From: UBA935 sp031555615
GTDB lineage: Bacteria > Bacillota > Clostridia > Lachnospirales > Lachnospiraceae
NCBI GenBank assembly: GCA_031555615.1
Contig: JAVBUF010000032.1
Span: forward strand, 10,223 to 74,222
Length of the DNA: 64,000 nt
Reading direction: 5' to 3'
Below, one piece after another: positions 42,698-52,213 of the stretch. Position 1 is the first letter of the stretch. Every line of letters begins with the position of its first letter. The notes beneath the pieces were generated by a model. The model had not been told where the DNA came from, made no database searches, and saw only the letters and a program-made list of their open reading frames with translations. Position numbers and translations under genes: made by a program.

Positions 42698-44011
42698 ATG
42701 TCCATTACAGCAGCAGTCATTGTCCCTCATCCGCCTCTGATCGTACCCGAGGTGGGCTGTGGGCAGGAAGAGAGAATAGCGGATACGGTGGCCGGCTATC
42801 ACCGTGCCGCACGGTTTATTGCCGAACAAAAGCCGGAAACCCTGATAGTGATATCGCCTCATGCGCCGGCTTATGCCGACTATATCCATCTGGCCTCCGG
42901 GCATAGGATAAAAGGTGATTTAAAAGCTTTTGGCGGGGAAACCGAGATAAAAGTTCCTCTGGATGAAGAACTCATCGCGGCTATCGAAGAAAGATGCCGG
43001 AAATCCGGCTTCCCGGCCGGAACAGAAGGGGAAAAATTTACCCCCATGGATCACGGGACCTATGTCCCCCTCTACTTCGTAAACCAGTATTATACCGATT
43101 ATCAATTGGTGATCTGTTCCCTGTCAGGGCTTTCCCGGGAAGAGGTCTATCGGTTTGGCAGTTATGTCCGTGAAGAGGCAGAAAAGTTGGGGCGCCGGAC
43201 CGTAGTCATTGCCAGTGGTGATTTGTCCCATAAGTTAAAGGAAAGCGGCCCTTACAGTTTTGCCCCGGAGGGACCGAAGCTGGATGAAGTCTTAACGGAG
43301 ATTATGAAAGCCGGTGATGTGGATGTCTTTTTAGAGGTTGATCAGAAGTTATGTAAACTAGGGGCGGAGTGTGGGCTTGGCTCTTTTATCACTATGGCAG
43401 GAATGCTGCATAAATCCACGGTGATACCGGAATTTTTATCTTATGAAGGGACTTTTGGAGTAGGATATGCCGTGTGTCTTTTCCGGCTGCAGGAGAAAGC
43501 CCCCGACAGCTATGTGAAACTGGCCAGGGAAACGCTGGAGTATTATATCCGTTATGACCGTCTGATGCCCTTGCCCGAAGATCTTCCGGAGGAAATGCTG
43601 CAGTCAGCCGCCGGTGCGTTTGTTTCCCTTAAGAAAAACGGCAACCTGCGGGGATGTATCGGAACGATACAGGCCACCCAGGAAAATGTGGCCTGGGAAA
43701 TCATGTATAATGCCATTTCGGCAGGGACGAAAGATCCCCGTTTTATGCAGGTGACGGCAGAGGAATTGCCGGAGCTGGTATATAGTGTGGATATCCTTTC
43801 GCCGCCTCAGCCGGTAACGGAAAGAGCATTGTTGGATTGTAAGAGGTATGGTGTAATTGTATCCAGGGGAAATCGCCGCGGGCTATTGCTGCCCAATCTG
43901 GAAGGGGTGGATACTGTGGAACAGCAGATTGACATAGCCTGTCAGAAAGCGGGAATCGACCCTGAGGAGGATTTCGGGCTGGAGTATTTTGAAGTGATCA
44001 GACATAAATAG
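42698..44011 (+). CDS. MEMO-AMMECR1 fusion protein (AmmeMemoRadiSam A/B)
   Basis: 437 residues; the ATG at 42698 follows AAGGGG by about 8 bases and is preferred over upstream GTG and ATG. N-terminal MEMO/LigB-like domain 1-265 (P-H-P-P-L-I-V-P near 9-16, S-P-H-A near 49-52, M-D-H-G near 110, G-D-L-S-H near 167-171). C-terminal AMMECR1 domain 275-437 (L-R-G-C-I-G-T-I near 316-323, S-A-G-T-K-D-P-R-F near 338-346). The third partner, a radical SAM enzyme, is not adjacent. The combined function is unknown. Confidence 0.88.
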   Translation: MSITAAVIVPHPPLIVPEVGCGQEERIADTVAGYHRAARFIAEQKPETLIVISPHAPAYADYIHLASGHRIKGDLKAFGGETEIKVPLDEELIAAIEERCRKSGFPAGTEGEKFTPMDHGTYVPLYFVNQYYTDYQLVICSLSGLSREEVYRFGSYVREEAEKLGRRTVVIASGDLSHKLKESGPYSFAPEGPKLDEVLTEIMKAGDVDVFLEVDQKLCKLGAECGLGSFITMAGMLHKSTVIPEFLSYEGTFGVGYAVCLFRLQEKAPDSYVKLARETLEYYIRYDRLMPLPEDLPEEMLQSAAGAFVSLKKNGNLRGCIGTIQATQENVAWEIMYNAISAGTKDPRFMQVTAEELPELVYSVDILSPPQPVTERALLDCKRYGVIVSRGNRRGLLLPNLEGVDTVEQQIDIACQKAGIDPEEDFGLEYFEVIRHK

Positions 44012-44018
44012 GTTTTGC

Positions 44019-44044
44019 AGCCGGCCACCGAGATATGACCGGCT
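44019..44044. terminator. Weak hairpin between convergent genes
   Basis: AGCCGG/CCGGCT with a 14-base loop and no strong T tract. It stands in the 39-base gap between the convergent MEMO gene and the next gene and could serve both. Confidence 0.4.
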
Positions 44045-44050
44045 TAGTTA

Positions 44051-44683
44051 TTATATAGAATAACCCTTCAAAAGAAAAAAGTTCAGGATGGCACTGCCGA
44101 TACTGATTCCCAGGCAGAGAATACAGGAAAAGGAGCAAATTATGATGGCCATGGTGCTGTTGCTGTTATATTGGGCATAACATGCATCCACAGTGCTCTG
44201 TGCATCGGCATATCTATATTCACTTAATTGCTGCAGGGACTGCCGGGCAGCAGCGGAAAGAGGCGAAACCACCTCATAAGCATAGGTTTGGGCGGCAGCA
44301 TCACCATCACTTAGGGCCACATCCAGCAATTGAGAGACTTCTTCCTGATAATGAGCAAGGTCTTCGGAAAATGCCCGGAAAAGTAGCCTATCTTCATCGG
44401 TCACAATTCCGTCCGTATAGTCCCGGAGCAGTTCCAGGTTGGCCGTCAGCAGCGGGGGAATATTTTCGGTGTTGAGGGCAGGATAAATATTTTCATAAAT
44501 CTGTCCCATATTTTCTTCCAGCTTGAAAATTTTCTCCAATGCGGTATGCTGCTGATAAATAAAGTCGGTGCCGGCGGCTGTATCATGCATGGAAGAAATA
44601 GCAAAAACAGTAATCAGTACAATGAGAATAACAGCAGCCAGACCGGACAAGACCGGCAGGAAATAAGAAGTGGTTTTTTTCAT
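44051..44683 (-). CDS. Stand-alone four-helix-bundle sensor membrane protein
   Basis: 210 residues, ATG after AAGGAGAG. Helix 1 at about 10-32 and helix 2 at about 182-205 enclose a 145-residue extracellular, all-helical region like the 4HB_MCP chemoreceptor ligand domain. It lacks the HAMP and signalling parts. It is divergent from the PAS hybrid kinase at 44884, which has no membrane part of its own; the two may work together. This pairing is inference. Confidence 0.6.
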   Translation of the reverse strand: MKKTTSYFLPVLSGLAAVILIVLITVFAISSMHDTAAGTDFIYQQHTALEKIFKLEENMGQIYENIYPALNTENIPPLLTANLELLRDYTDGIVTDEDRLLFRAFSEDLAHYQEEVSQLLDVALSDGDAAAQTYAYEVVSPLSAAARQSLQQLSEYRYADAQSTVDACYAQYNSNSTMAIIICSFSCILCLGISIGSAILNFFLLKGYSI

Positions 44684-44796
44684 TGGCGGACTCTCCTTAA
44701 TGATTTATTTTATAGGCTAATTATAGCATAGATGACAGATTTGTATAAATTAAAATAAAATTTTGTTAAATTGTTGGAATATATTGCTTTAAAATA

Positions 44797-44825
44797 TTGA
44801 GTTTTACATCTTCCCGTGGTAAAAT
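44797..44825 (+). promoter_or_regulatory. Promoter of the hybrid kinase operon
   Basis: -35 TTGAGT (44797-44802), 17-bp spacer, -10 TAAAAT (44820-44825). Start codon at 44884 with only a weak GGGA site. Confidence 0.6.
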
Positions 44826-44883
44826 TATAGTACTAATTTACTGGCTTTAAGTACGGTTGTGTTGGGGAACAGGACGGGAATAA

Positions 44884-47883
44884 ATGAGTAATAGGGAAAA
44901 TATGCTTTTAGAAGAGCAGGTAGAGCGGTTTGCATCGATTTTTCCATTTAAAGGCATCGGTATCATTATTAAAAATGTTGCCGGTGAAGTTGTTGAGTGG
45001 AATGAGGAGGCAGAAAGTATTATCGGGTATACATTGGAAGAGGTCAGAGGAAAAACCACTGAAATGTTTACCTATCGTTATCAGGATGAAATGATTGCCA
45101 ATATTCAGAAGACTGTTGCTCAGGGGAAAGTCAGTCTGCAAAAGATATTGGACGTAAAAAGAAAAGATGGAAGCAAACGAACATGTTCTACCTTTTATTT
45201 GCCGATTTTTGGTACCGATCAAAAGGTGATTGGGTCGTTTGTAATTCTTCGTGATGTAACGGAGGAAGAGTTGGCAGATAAGAAAGTGCATGATCTGGCA
45301 GCTATTTTTTCGGTTGCGGATGCCGGAATTGTTCTGCGGGATGCAGAAGGTGATATCGTTGATTGGAATATCGGCGCCTATAATATTTTAGGGTATAAAA
45401 AAGAGGAAATGATCGGCAAGAAAGCCAAATCATATGCCCCTCTTTACAGTCATCAGGATTTAGATGAGGTGGATAAGCGCCTGATGCAGGGAGAGCATAT
45501 TGCCCATGTCGAGATTCAACGAAATCATAAAGACGGATATATCGTTGAGTGTTCCATATCCTATACACCGATTTTTGACAATAATGGGGTATACACCGGT
45601 TCCATAGCCATTTTTCATGATATCAGTGAAAAGAAAATGGATGAAAAGAAGGCCCAGAATCTGGCGGCAATTTTTTCCGTGGCTGATGCCGGTATTATAT
45701 TAAAGGATACTCACGGAACGATTCTGGAATGGAATGTGGGCGCCAGAAATATCCTTGGTTATGAGCCGGAGGAAATTATCGGCAGAACCACTAAGATTTA
45801 TGCACCTGTATCCGGATATTTTGATATAGATGAGATTGAAGAGCGGGTAATGAAAGGGGAACATATTGCCCATGTGGAGGTGGTTCGCAAGCATAAGGAC
45901 GGCAGACTGATCCATTGTTCGGCCTCCTATACACCGATTATCAATAAACGCGGCAATATTACCGGTTCCATCGCCATTTTTCACGATATTACCGAAAAAA
46001 AACAAGCCGAGGAAAAACACAGAAAAGCCGAAATGGAGCTGCAAAAGGCTTTGCGCAAGGCGGCCGAAACGGCGCAAGAGGTTTCACGAACCAAAACCGC
46101 ATTTTTGGCCAATATGAGTCACGAGATCAGAACACCGCTAAACGGTGTAATCGGGTTTGCCGAACTGGCTTTGGATGATGGGCAGCTTTCCAGGAAAACC
46201 CGGGAATATTTGAATATGATTCAAAACAGTGCCGGTGTTCTGCTGGAAATCATTAATGATGTTTTGGATATTTCCAAGATCGAAGCAGGAAAAGTAGAAC
46301 TGGAGAAAACACCTTTTGTTTTGCAGGAGGTAATCCGATATTGTAAGAATATCAGTACGCAGCGAGCAGAAGAAAAGGGTGTGGAACTGTATTTTTATTC
46401 CGAACCGTCAATCGGAAGAATGCTTGTGGGTGACCCCACCAAACTGCGCCAGATACTGTTAAACTTATTGTCCAATGCCATTAAGTTTACGGATTCCGGT
46501 ATTGTCAAGATGATGTCTTCGGTAAGTGCAATAACGGAAAACACCATTACCATGTATTTTGAAGTCAGAGACAGTGGCATCGGAATGTCGGAAGAGCTGG
46601 TCAGCAGAGTGTTTCAGCCTTTTATCCAGGCGGACAGCAGTACAACCAGAAAATATGGAGGCACCGGTTTAGGTCTGGCCATAACCAAGAACTTAGTGGA
46701 GCTGATGGGTGGTAAGCTGGAGCTGGAAAGCCAGCCGGGTGAAGGAAGCAAGTTTAGTTTTTCCATTACCTTTGACACGGTAGGTATGGAAGAGGGAACA
46801 GGAGTATCCGGTGAAGTTGTGGAGATTGGGACAATGAAACCGATGTTCGCCGGTGAAGTACTGGTGTGTGAGGACAACGAAATCAATCAGATTGTTATTA
46901 AAGAACATTTGGCCAAAATTGGGTTGAAGGCAACCATTGCCCCCAACGGTATGGCAGGGGTTTGGGAAGTCAGCCGGCGAATGTCGGCAGGAAACCCTTT
47001 TGACATTATTTTTATGGATATTCATATGCCGGTTATGGATGGTCTGGAAGCAGCGGAAAAACTGAAAGAAATGGGATGTGACACTCCTATTATAGCCATG
47101 ACGGCCAATGTTATGGCGAAAGATAAAGAACATTATCTGAAACATGGAATGGTAGATTACATCGGAAAACCATTTGTGGCCAAAACACTGTGGTCCTGTC
47201 TGCTGAATTACTTAACGCCCATAGAGATTGCAGCAACCAGAGAAATAACCAATCGTTCCCTGCTGCAGAGCGACAAAGCGGTTATTGATAAAGTTTTGGG
47301 GGTGGAGCGTTCGGCCGGCAGCGAAGAACTATATCAGCGGCTGAAAACCAACTTCCTTGAAAAAGGAAAAATAATCATCAAGGACATTAACAGGGCATTG
47401 CAAAATGATAATCGGAAAGAGGCATATCGGATTGTCCATTCCCTGAAAAGTAATGCCGGAACCATCGGGGCTGTGAAGCTGCAGAAAGCAGCGGAGGATT
47501 TGGAGCAGATATTAAAAGAAGGCGGGCAGCAGGTACCGGAGATACAGCTGCAGGTTTTTACAGATATGTTAAACGAAGTACTGGAAGCATTGGGTGTGGA
47601 CAGCAAGGAAAAACAGCAGCTAAGTGAGGAAGAAAGCCGGGAAGAAGAGACGGCCGAAGGATATGGAAAAGAGGCCATTCAAACAATGCTGGATGAGCTG
47701 GAGCCGCTTTTGGCGGCGGGAAATGCCCAATGCCTTGAAATGACAGCGAAATTGCGGAAAGCATTAAGACCCTTGGGCGGACAGGGTCAAAAACTGATCA
47801 GGGACATAGAGGAATATGATTTTGAGCAGGCATATTATTGTTTAAAGGAAATCAGGCAGCAAATGCCTGCAGGGGAGGACTAA
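44884..47883 (+). CDS. Soluble hybrid histidine kinase: PAS-PAS-PAS-HisKA-HATPase-REC-Hpt
   Basis: 999 residues, no membrane helix. Three similar PAS/PAC domains (about 12-135, 138-255, 258-376) share N-I-L-G-Y/I-I-G-Y and H-V-E and C-S-x-S-Y-T-P-I cores; PAS2 and PAS3 look like recent copies. HisKA with His413 (M-S-H-E-I-R-T-P-L-N), HATPase with N-A-I-K-F-T near 533 and G-T-G-L-G-L near 595, receiver with Asp712 (F-M-D-I-H-M-P), and Hpt with His852 (I-V-H-S-L-K-S-N). A complete phosphorelay; the next gene is its likely output. Confidence 0.93.
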   Translation: MSNRENMLLEEQVERFASIFPFKGIGIIIKNVAGEVVEWNEEAESIIGYTLEEVRGKTTEMFTYRYQDEMIANIQKTVAQGKVSLQKILDVKRKDGSKRTCSTFYLPIFGTDQKVIGSFVILRDVTEEELADKKVHDLAAIFSVADAGIVLRDAEGDIVDWNIGAYNILGYKKEEMIGKKAKSYAPLYSHQDLDEVDKRLMQGEHIAHVEIQRNHKDGYIVECSISYTPIFDNNGVYTGSIAIFHDISEKKMDEKKAQNLAAIFSVADAGIILKDTHGTILEWNVGARNILGYEPEEIIGRTTKIYAPVSGYFDIDEIEERVMKGEHIAHVEVVRKHKDGRLIHCSASYTPIINKRGNITGSIAIFHDITEKKQAEEKHRKAEMELQKALRKAAETAQEVSRTKTAFLANMSHEIRTPLNGVIGFAELALDDGQLSRKTREYLNMIQNSAGVLLEIINDVLDISKIEAGKVELEKTPFVLQEVIRYCKNISTQRAEEKGVELYFYSEPSIGRMLVGDPTKLRQILLNLLSNAIKFTDSGIVKMMSSVSAITENTITMYFEVRDSGIGMSEELVSRVFQPFIQADSSTTRKYGGTGLGLAITKNLVELMGGKLELESQPGEGSKFSFSITFDTVGMEEGTGVSGEVVEIGTMKPMFAGEVLVCEDNEINQIVIKEHLAKIGLKATIAPNGMAGVWEVSRRMSAGNPFDIIFMDIHMPVMDGLEAAEKLKEMGCDTPIIAMTANVMAKDKEHYLKHGMVDYIGKPFVAKTLWSCLLNYLTPIEIAATREITNRSLLQSDKAVIDKVLGVERSAGSEELYQRLKTNFLEKGKIIIKDINRALQNDNRKEAYRIVHSLKSNAGTIGAVKLQKAAEDLEQILKEGGQQVPEIQLQVFTDMLNEVLEALGVDSKEKQQLSEEESREEETAEGYGKEAIQTMLDELEPLLAAGNAQCLEMTAKLRKALRPLGGQGQKLIRDIEEYDFEQAYYCLKEIRQQMPAGED

Positions 47884-47887
47884 AGAA

Positions 47888-48793
47888 ATGTGGGAAGAAA
47901 CAAAATTCAGTATACTTATTGTAGATGATGAAAAAACGAATTTAGATGTTTTAAATCATATTCTGAAAAATGAATACACCATTTATGTGGCAAAAAGCGG
48001 CGAAATGGCTATAAAAAGAGCGGTTGATGACCGTCCGGACCTGATTCTTCTGGATATTCTCATGCCGGATATGAGTGGATATGAGGTATTGAAAGAACTA
48101 AAGGAAAATGATGTCACCAGAGATATTCCGGTTATTTTTATTACCGGTTTAGCCAGTGCCGCAGATGAGGAAAAAGGGTTTTTACTGGGGGCAGTGGACT
48201 ATATTACCAAGCCCTTCAATAATGCCATTGTCAAATCCCGGGTCAGGACTCATTTGAAAACTGTCCAGCAGATGCGCACTATTGAAAGAATGGGGATGAT
48301 TGATGCCCTTACGGAAATTCCCAACCGGCGCAGTTTTGATGAAAAGATCAGTGTGGAATGGAAGCGGGCCATCAGAGAAGGAGAGACAATCAGCATTTTG
48401 AGTGTTGATGCCGATTGTTTTAAACAGTATAATGATACCTATGGGCACCTGCAGGGAGATATTTTGCTCCAGACGCTGGCCAAAGTATTTGTTTCGGTCT
48501 TAAAACGCCCCACCGATTTTGTTGCCCGGGTGGGCGGTGAGGAGTTTGAGATTATCCTGCCCAGTACGGAGCTGAAAGGGGCTGCCAATATTGCCGAGGA
48601 AATCCGCCAGGGTGTGGAGAAAATGGAAATTCCCAGCATGGGAAATGATGCCACGAATATTACGGTCAGTATAGGTGTGGCCGCCAGAAAACCCAAAAAC
48701 GGTGATGACTATATAGAGTTACTGGACGAAGCGGATAGAGAACTGTATCGGGCTAAGAACCAGGGACGAAACTGTGTGTGTGTTAAAGGCTGA
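47888..48793 (+). CDS. Response regulator with GGDEF diguanylate cyclase domain
   Basis: 301 residues, ATG after GGAGG, 4 bases after the kinase stop. Receiver 5-125 with Asp56 (L-L-D-I-L-M-P). GGDEF domain 135-300 with an intact active site G-G-E-E-F at 216-220. A product-inhibition I-site R-P-T-D at 207-210 lies exactly five residues upstream. It should make cyclic di-GMP when phosphorylated through the preceding kinase and be subject to feedback inhibition. PleD-like output. Confidence 0.93.
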   Translation: MWEETKFSILIVDDEKTNLDVLNHILKNEYTIYVAKSGEMAIKRAVDDRPDLILLDILMPDMSGYEVLKELKENDVTRDIPVIFITGLASAADEEKGFLLGAVDYITKPFNNAIVKSRVRTHLKTVQQMRTIERMGMIDALTEIPNRRSFDEKISVEWKRAIREGETISILSVDADCFKQYNDTYGHLQGDILLQTLAKVFVSVLKRPTDFVARVGGEEFEIILPSTELKGAANIAEEIRQGVEKMEIPSMGNDATNITVSIGVAARKPKNGDDYIELLDEADRELYRAKNQGRNCVCVKG

Positions 48794-48823
48794 AGTATAC
48801 ATTTGAGAGGAACAAGGTACACA

Positions 48824-49906
48824 ATGAAAGGTATATTGGATTATGAAACGGTAGAACTGGATGATAACGACAACTGTGTCATTATCATCGATCAGACAAA
48901 ACTGCCGGCAGTTATTGAATTGAAACGTTTATATCAGGCGAAGGAAATATGGGATGCCATCTACTTGTTACAGGTACGCGGTGCACCGGCAATCGGAGTA
49001 GCGGCGGCATTCGGAATTTATATTTTAGCAAAGAATACAGATACGGAACATTACGCGGAATTTTATGACGAGTTTGTCAGAAATAAAGATTATCTGAATT
49101 CTTCCCGTCCCACAGCGGTGAACCTTCTTTGGGCACTAACCAGAATGGAAAATGTCTGTATTGCCAATCAGGACAAGCCGATAACGTCCATAAAGGAAGC
49201 TTTACGTCAGGAAGCCATCGCCATCAAGGCAGAAGACATCCGGGTCTGCAAAGCCATCGGTGAACATGGGCTGACGCTGGTAAAGCCCGGTGACGGTATC
49301 CTTACCCATTGCAATGCCGGGCAGCTGGCTACCTGTAAATACGGAACAGCAACCGCACCGATTTATCTGGGGCAGGAGAGGGGGTATGGGTTTCGGGTAT
49401 TTGCCGATGAAACCAGACCCTTATTGCAGGGTGCCAGATTAACAGCTTATGAGCTGCATTCAGCGGGAGTGGATGTTACCCTGATTTGTGACAATATGTC
49501 CGCCATGGTGATGAAAAACGGCTGGATTAATGCGGTGTTTGTAGGATGTGACCGGGTTGCCGCCAATGGTGATACCGCCAACAAGATCGGCACTTCGGTA
49601 GTGGCAGCGGTAGCCAAACGTTATGGGGTCCCCTTTTACGTGTGCGCCCCCACCTCCACCATCGATATGGATACCCCTACCGGTGCGGAGATTCATATTG
49701 AGGAACGGCCGGGTGAGGAAGTGACGGAGATGTGGTACGAGAAGCGGATGGCACCGGAAGGGGTGAAAGTATTCAATCCGGCCTTTGATGTCACCGACCA
49801 CGAATTGATTACAGCCATTATTACCGAACACGGAATTGCCAGAGCGCCCTTTGGTGAGTCATTGAAGAGGATTTGTTTGGCGGGGAATACTCATCAATCC
49901 CTGTGA
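48824..49906 (+). CDS. mtnA: S-methyl-5-thioribose-1-phosphate isomerase
   Basis: 360 residues; ATG at 48824 after AAGG. MtnA converts methylthioribose-1-phosphate to the ribulose form in methionine salvage. Catalytic Cys163 (T-H-C-N-A-G-Q-L-A) and Asp243 (G-C-D-R-V-A-A-N-G-D-T-A-N-K-I-G-T) are intact, as is R-G-A-P-A-I-G near 55-61. No other mtn gene is adjacent. In some anaerobes the same isomerase works on 5-deoxyribose-1-phosphate from radical SAM by-products. Its end overlaps a convergent gene by 48 bases. Confidence 0.93.
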   Translation: MKGILDYETVELDDNDNCVIIIDQTKLPAVIELKRLYQAKEIWDAIYLLQVRGAPAIGVAAAFGIYILAKNTDTEHYAEFYDEFVRNKDYLNSSRPTAVNLLWALTRMENVCIANQDKPITSIKEALRQEAIAIKAEDIRVCKAIGEHGLTLVKPGDGILTHCNAGQLATCKYGTATAPIYLGQERGYGFRVFADETRPLLQGARLTAYELHSAGVDVTLICDNMSAMVMKNGWINAVFVGCDRVAANGDTANKIGTSVVAAVAKRYGVPFYVCAPTSTIDMDTPTGAEIHIEERPGEEVTEMWYEKRMAPEGVKVFNPAFDVTDHELITAIITEHGIARAPFGESLKRICLAGNTHQSL

Positions 49907-50767
49907 TATCAGCAAACCCAGTATCGTAAGGCCAATTCCGAAAATTACCGTAAAGGTGATCTCTTCCCGCAGAATGATCGCAGAAAAGAGGGCTGTAATG
50001 GCAGGTACGGCATAGATGTAAACACTGGTTTTCACCGCCCCCAGGATCTTGATGCCATAATTCCAGGTGACAAAGCACAGGGCCGAAGCACCGATGCTCA
50101 GAAAAAGAAGATTTAACAGGTTCGTGGCGGTGCCAAGTTTAGCCGCAGTAATCTGGAAATCCATAAAGAATAAAGCCGGAAGCATAAAAATCAGTCCATA
50201 GAAAAAGGTTCGCCGGGTTATCTGAATGATATGATAACCTAAATGATTGATTTTTTTCCCTAAGACAGCGTAAAGGGCCCATGTGGCAGCAGCCAGGAGG
50301 GCCAGCAGATCCCCTAACGGATTAAGGGCAGTATCACTGATGCTGCGGAAACTGATCAGACAGATACCGGAGATTGCCACAAGAAATCCGATAAAAAAGC
50401 TTTTGCGCGGTTGCTCCCGGTAGCGGATAAAGCTGAAAATCGCAGTAAAGAAAGGGGCAACCGAAGTAACCACCCCGACATTGGAAGCAAGAGTATAGGT
50501 AAGGGCAATATTCTCCAAGAGGTAGTAAAGGGTTACACCGCATAATCCGGCTGCGGCAAAATATAGTTCCTGCTTCCATGCAGTAGATTTCATTGGGTGC
50601 GGATAAATCAGCCACAACGCCATATAACCGATGATAAAGCGGACAAAAAGAATTTCAATGGGGGTAAAAGTACGAAGCAGCACTTTAGTTGAAATGAAAG
50701 TGGTGCCCCAAATTAAAATGGTAATCAGGGCAGCCACATGCCCCTTATAATTTTTATGTTTAAGCAT
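49859..50767 (-). CDS. EamA/DMT family transporter
   Basis: 302 residues, ten membrane helices as two EamA repeats (about 8-140 and 150-292). The conserved P near W-G-T-T-F-I-S-T-K and the N-P-L-G-D loop fit drug/metabolite exporters of this family. The start codon touches the lipase stop (TAGATG), so translation is coupled. Its last 48 bases lie opposite the end of mtnA. Substrate unknown. Confidence 0.88.
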   Translation of the reverse strand: MLKHKNYKGHVAALITILIWGTTFISTKVLLRTFTPIEILFVRFIIGYMALWLIYPHPMKSTAWKQELYFAAAGLCGVTLYYLLENIALTYTLASNVGVVTSVAPFFTAIFSFIRYREQPRKSFFIGFLVAISGICLISFRSISDTALNPLGDLLALLAAATWALYAVLGKKINHLGYHIIQITRRTFFYGLIFMLPALFFMDFQITAAKLGTATNLLNLLFLSIGASALCFVTWNYGIKILGAVKTSVYIYAVPAITALFSAIILREEITFTVIFGIGLTILGLLISQGLMSIPRQTNPLQ

Positions 50768-52198
50768 CTAATAACCTCTGTTTTTCAAATCCTGGACAAT
50801 CCGGATATATTCTTCCAAAACATCAAAGCCTTTGTAATCTTCCCTTTTCAAGTCAATCATATCACCATGAGAAATCCCTCTTCTGCCGGTGCTGGTAAAG
50901 GTTCCCCTGAAATTCCCCCATCTGGCGGAGGTTTCGGTAACCAGTCCGTCATTACCGGCAGCGCCGGAAAGATTCATTAACAGATGCGGAACACTCAGCA
51001 GTCTGTCTCCCATGGAATGCTTCATCACCGAAGCATAGCTTTGATAATAAACCTCCGGAGCATCGGGATATCTTTCATTAAATTCCCGGCAATACTCGGG
51101 AGCTAACTGCTTGCTGGCGGCATAACAATCCGGTGTCTGATCACCGATTTTCTGAAAGGTTTTATTAAAAAGCGATGAAATAAAACGGTAAAGGCTATCC
51201 GGCAGCTTGTTTAATAATGTAATCAGTTCAGAGCCAAGATGGGGAGTGGAAACAGTTGTCAGGCTGGCTACCGCAGGAGCCATATCCAGCTCGCTGATTA
51301 CATAGCGGGCATCCAGGCCACCTTTGGAATGAGCAATGATATTTACTTTCTCACAGTTGCTCAAAGCCAGCACTTCATTGATCTTCTGCTGAATGATCAG
51401 GCCGTTTTTTTCGATGGTGCCCCATGCCTCCTGATGGCCGTAATATACGGTGGCACCGTTTGCCACCAGCCGTTTGGGAATCCGGCCCCAATAATTAAAG
51501 TACCGCATATCACGAAAGCCAATCCCGTGAAGCAGAATTATCGGATATTTGGTCTGACAGGTAAGATTGTCGGGCCGCTCCATCCGGTTTTCGAAGCGGC
51601 AGCATTCGCCATAATATTCTTCGATAGCTTTTTTGCAGATATAATTCATTAAGAAAAGATTTAAAATCGGAATCCACAAATTAAAGACGATTAATATGCG
51701 CCGCAGAATACCCAGCCGGTAACAGGTAAACAGCACACGCAAGGCTCCGTTTACTAAAAACCCCCACAGGAAAAGGACAGTAAGGAAAGCATCGATCCAA
51801 AACAGTACCATATATTTGCCGCCGGGGAATAAAAATTCTGCCCAGGGAGCGGAGAGGGAATCGTGAAAGAAAAACAGCCCCAGATAATAGAGTATCTGAC
51901 AGGTAAAGCCCCACAGGGAAAAGCGGATCAGGAGCTGTCCGCCAAACAATACATTAACCCGGAAATTGTCGATCTGGCTGTGACGGAAAGGAAAGAAATG
52001 CAGCCGGATGCAGACATACATGAAATCAACTATCAGTAAAATCCGGCCCCAGATGTTACAGCTGATCCAAAGCAGGATAAAATGCGGTAAAAATAAACAT
52101 ACAGGAATGCGGACATATTTTCCTGTGATATCCACCAGTTTAAATACGTCCGCAATTAATATGCAGCTGACTAAAATAACGATTATTAATCCGTACAT
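50768..52198 (-). CDS. Membrane-anchored lipase-like alpha/beta hydrolase
   Basis: 476 residues. Five membrane helices in the first 190 residues precede an alpha/beta hydrolase domain (about 215-470). The oxyanion segment P-I-I-L-L-H-G-I-G and nucleophile elbow A-H-S-K-G-G-L-D-A-R-Y mark triacylglycerol-lipase-like proteins; the catalytic Asp may be in G-N-D-G-L-V and the His in G-I-S-H-G-D-M. The multi-helix N-terminus is unusual for this family. Probably acts on lipids at the membrane. Confidence 0.8.
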   Translation of the reverse strand: MYGLIIVILVSCILIADVFKLVDITGKYVRIPVCLFLPHFILLWISCNIWGRILLIVDFMYVCIRLHFFPFRHSQIDNFRVNVLFGGQLLIRFSLWGFTCQILYYLGLFFFHDSLSAPWAEFLFPGGKYMVLFWIDAFLTVLFLWGFLVNGALRVLFTCYRLGILRRILIVFNLWIPILNLFLMNYICKKAIEEYYGECCRFENRMERPDNLTCQTKYPIILLHGIGFRDMRYFNYWGRIPKRLVANGATVYYGHQEAWGTIEKNGLIIQQKINEVLALSNCEKVNIIAHSKGGLDARYVISELDMAPAVASLTTVSTPHLGSELITLLNKLPDSLYRFISSLFNKTFQKIGDQTPDCYAASKQLAPEYCREFNERYPDAPEVYYQSYASVMKHSMGDRLLSVPHLLMNLSGAAGNDGLVTETSARWGNFRGTFTSTGRRGISHGDMIDLKREDYKGFDVLEEYIRIVQDLKNRGY

Positions 52199-52213
52199 TA
52201 GATTTCCTCTTAA

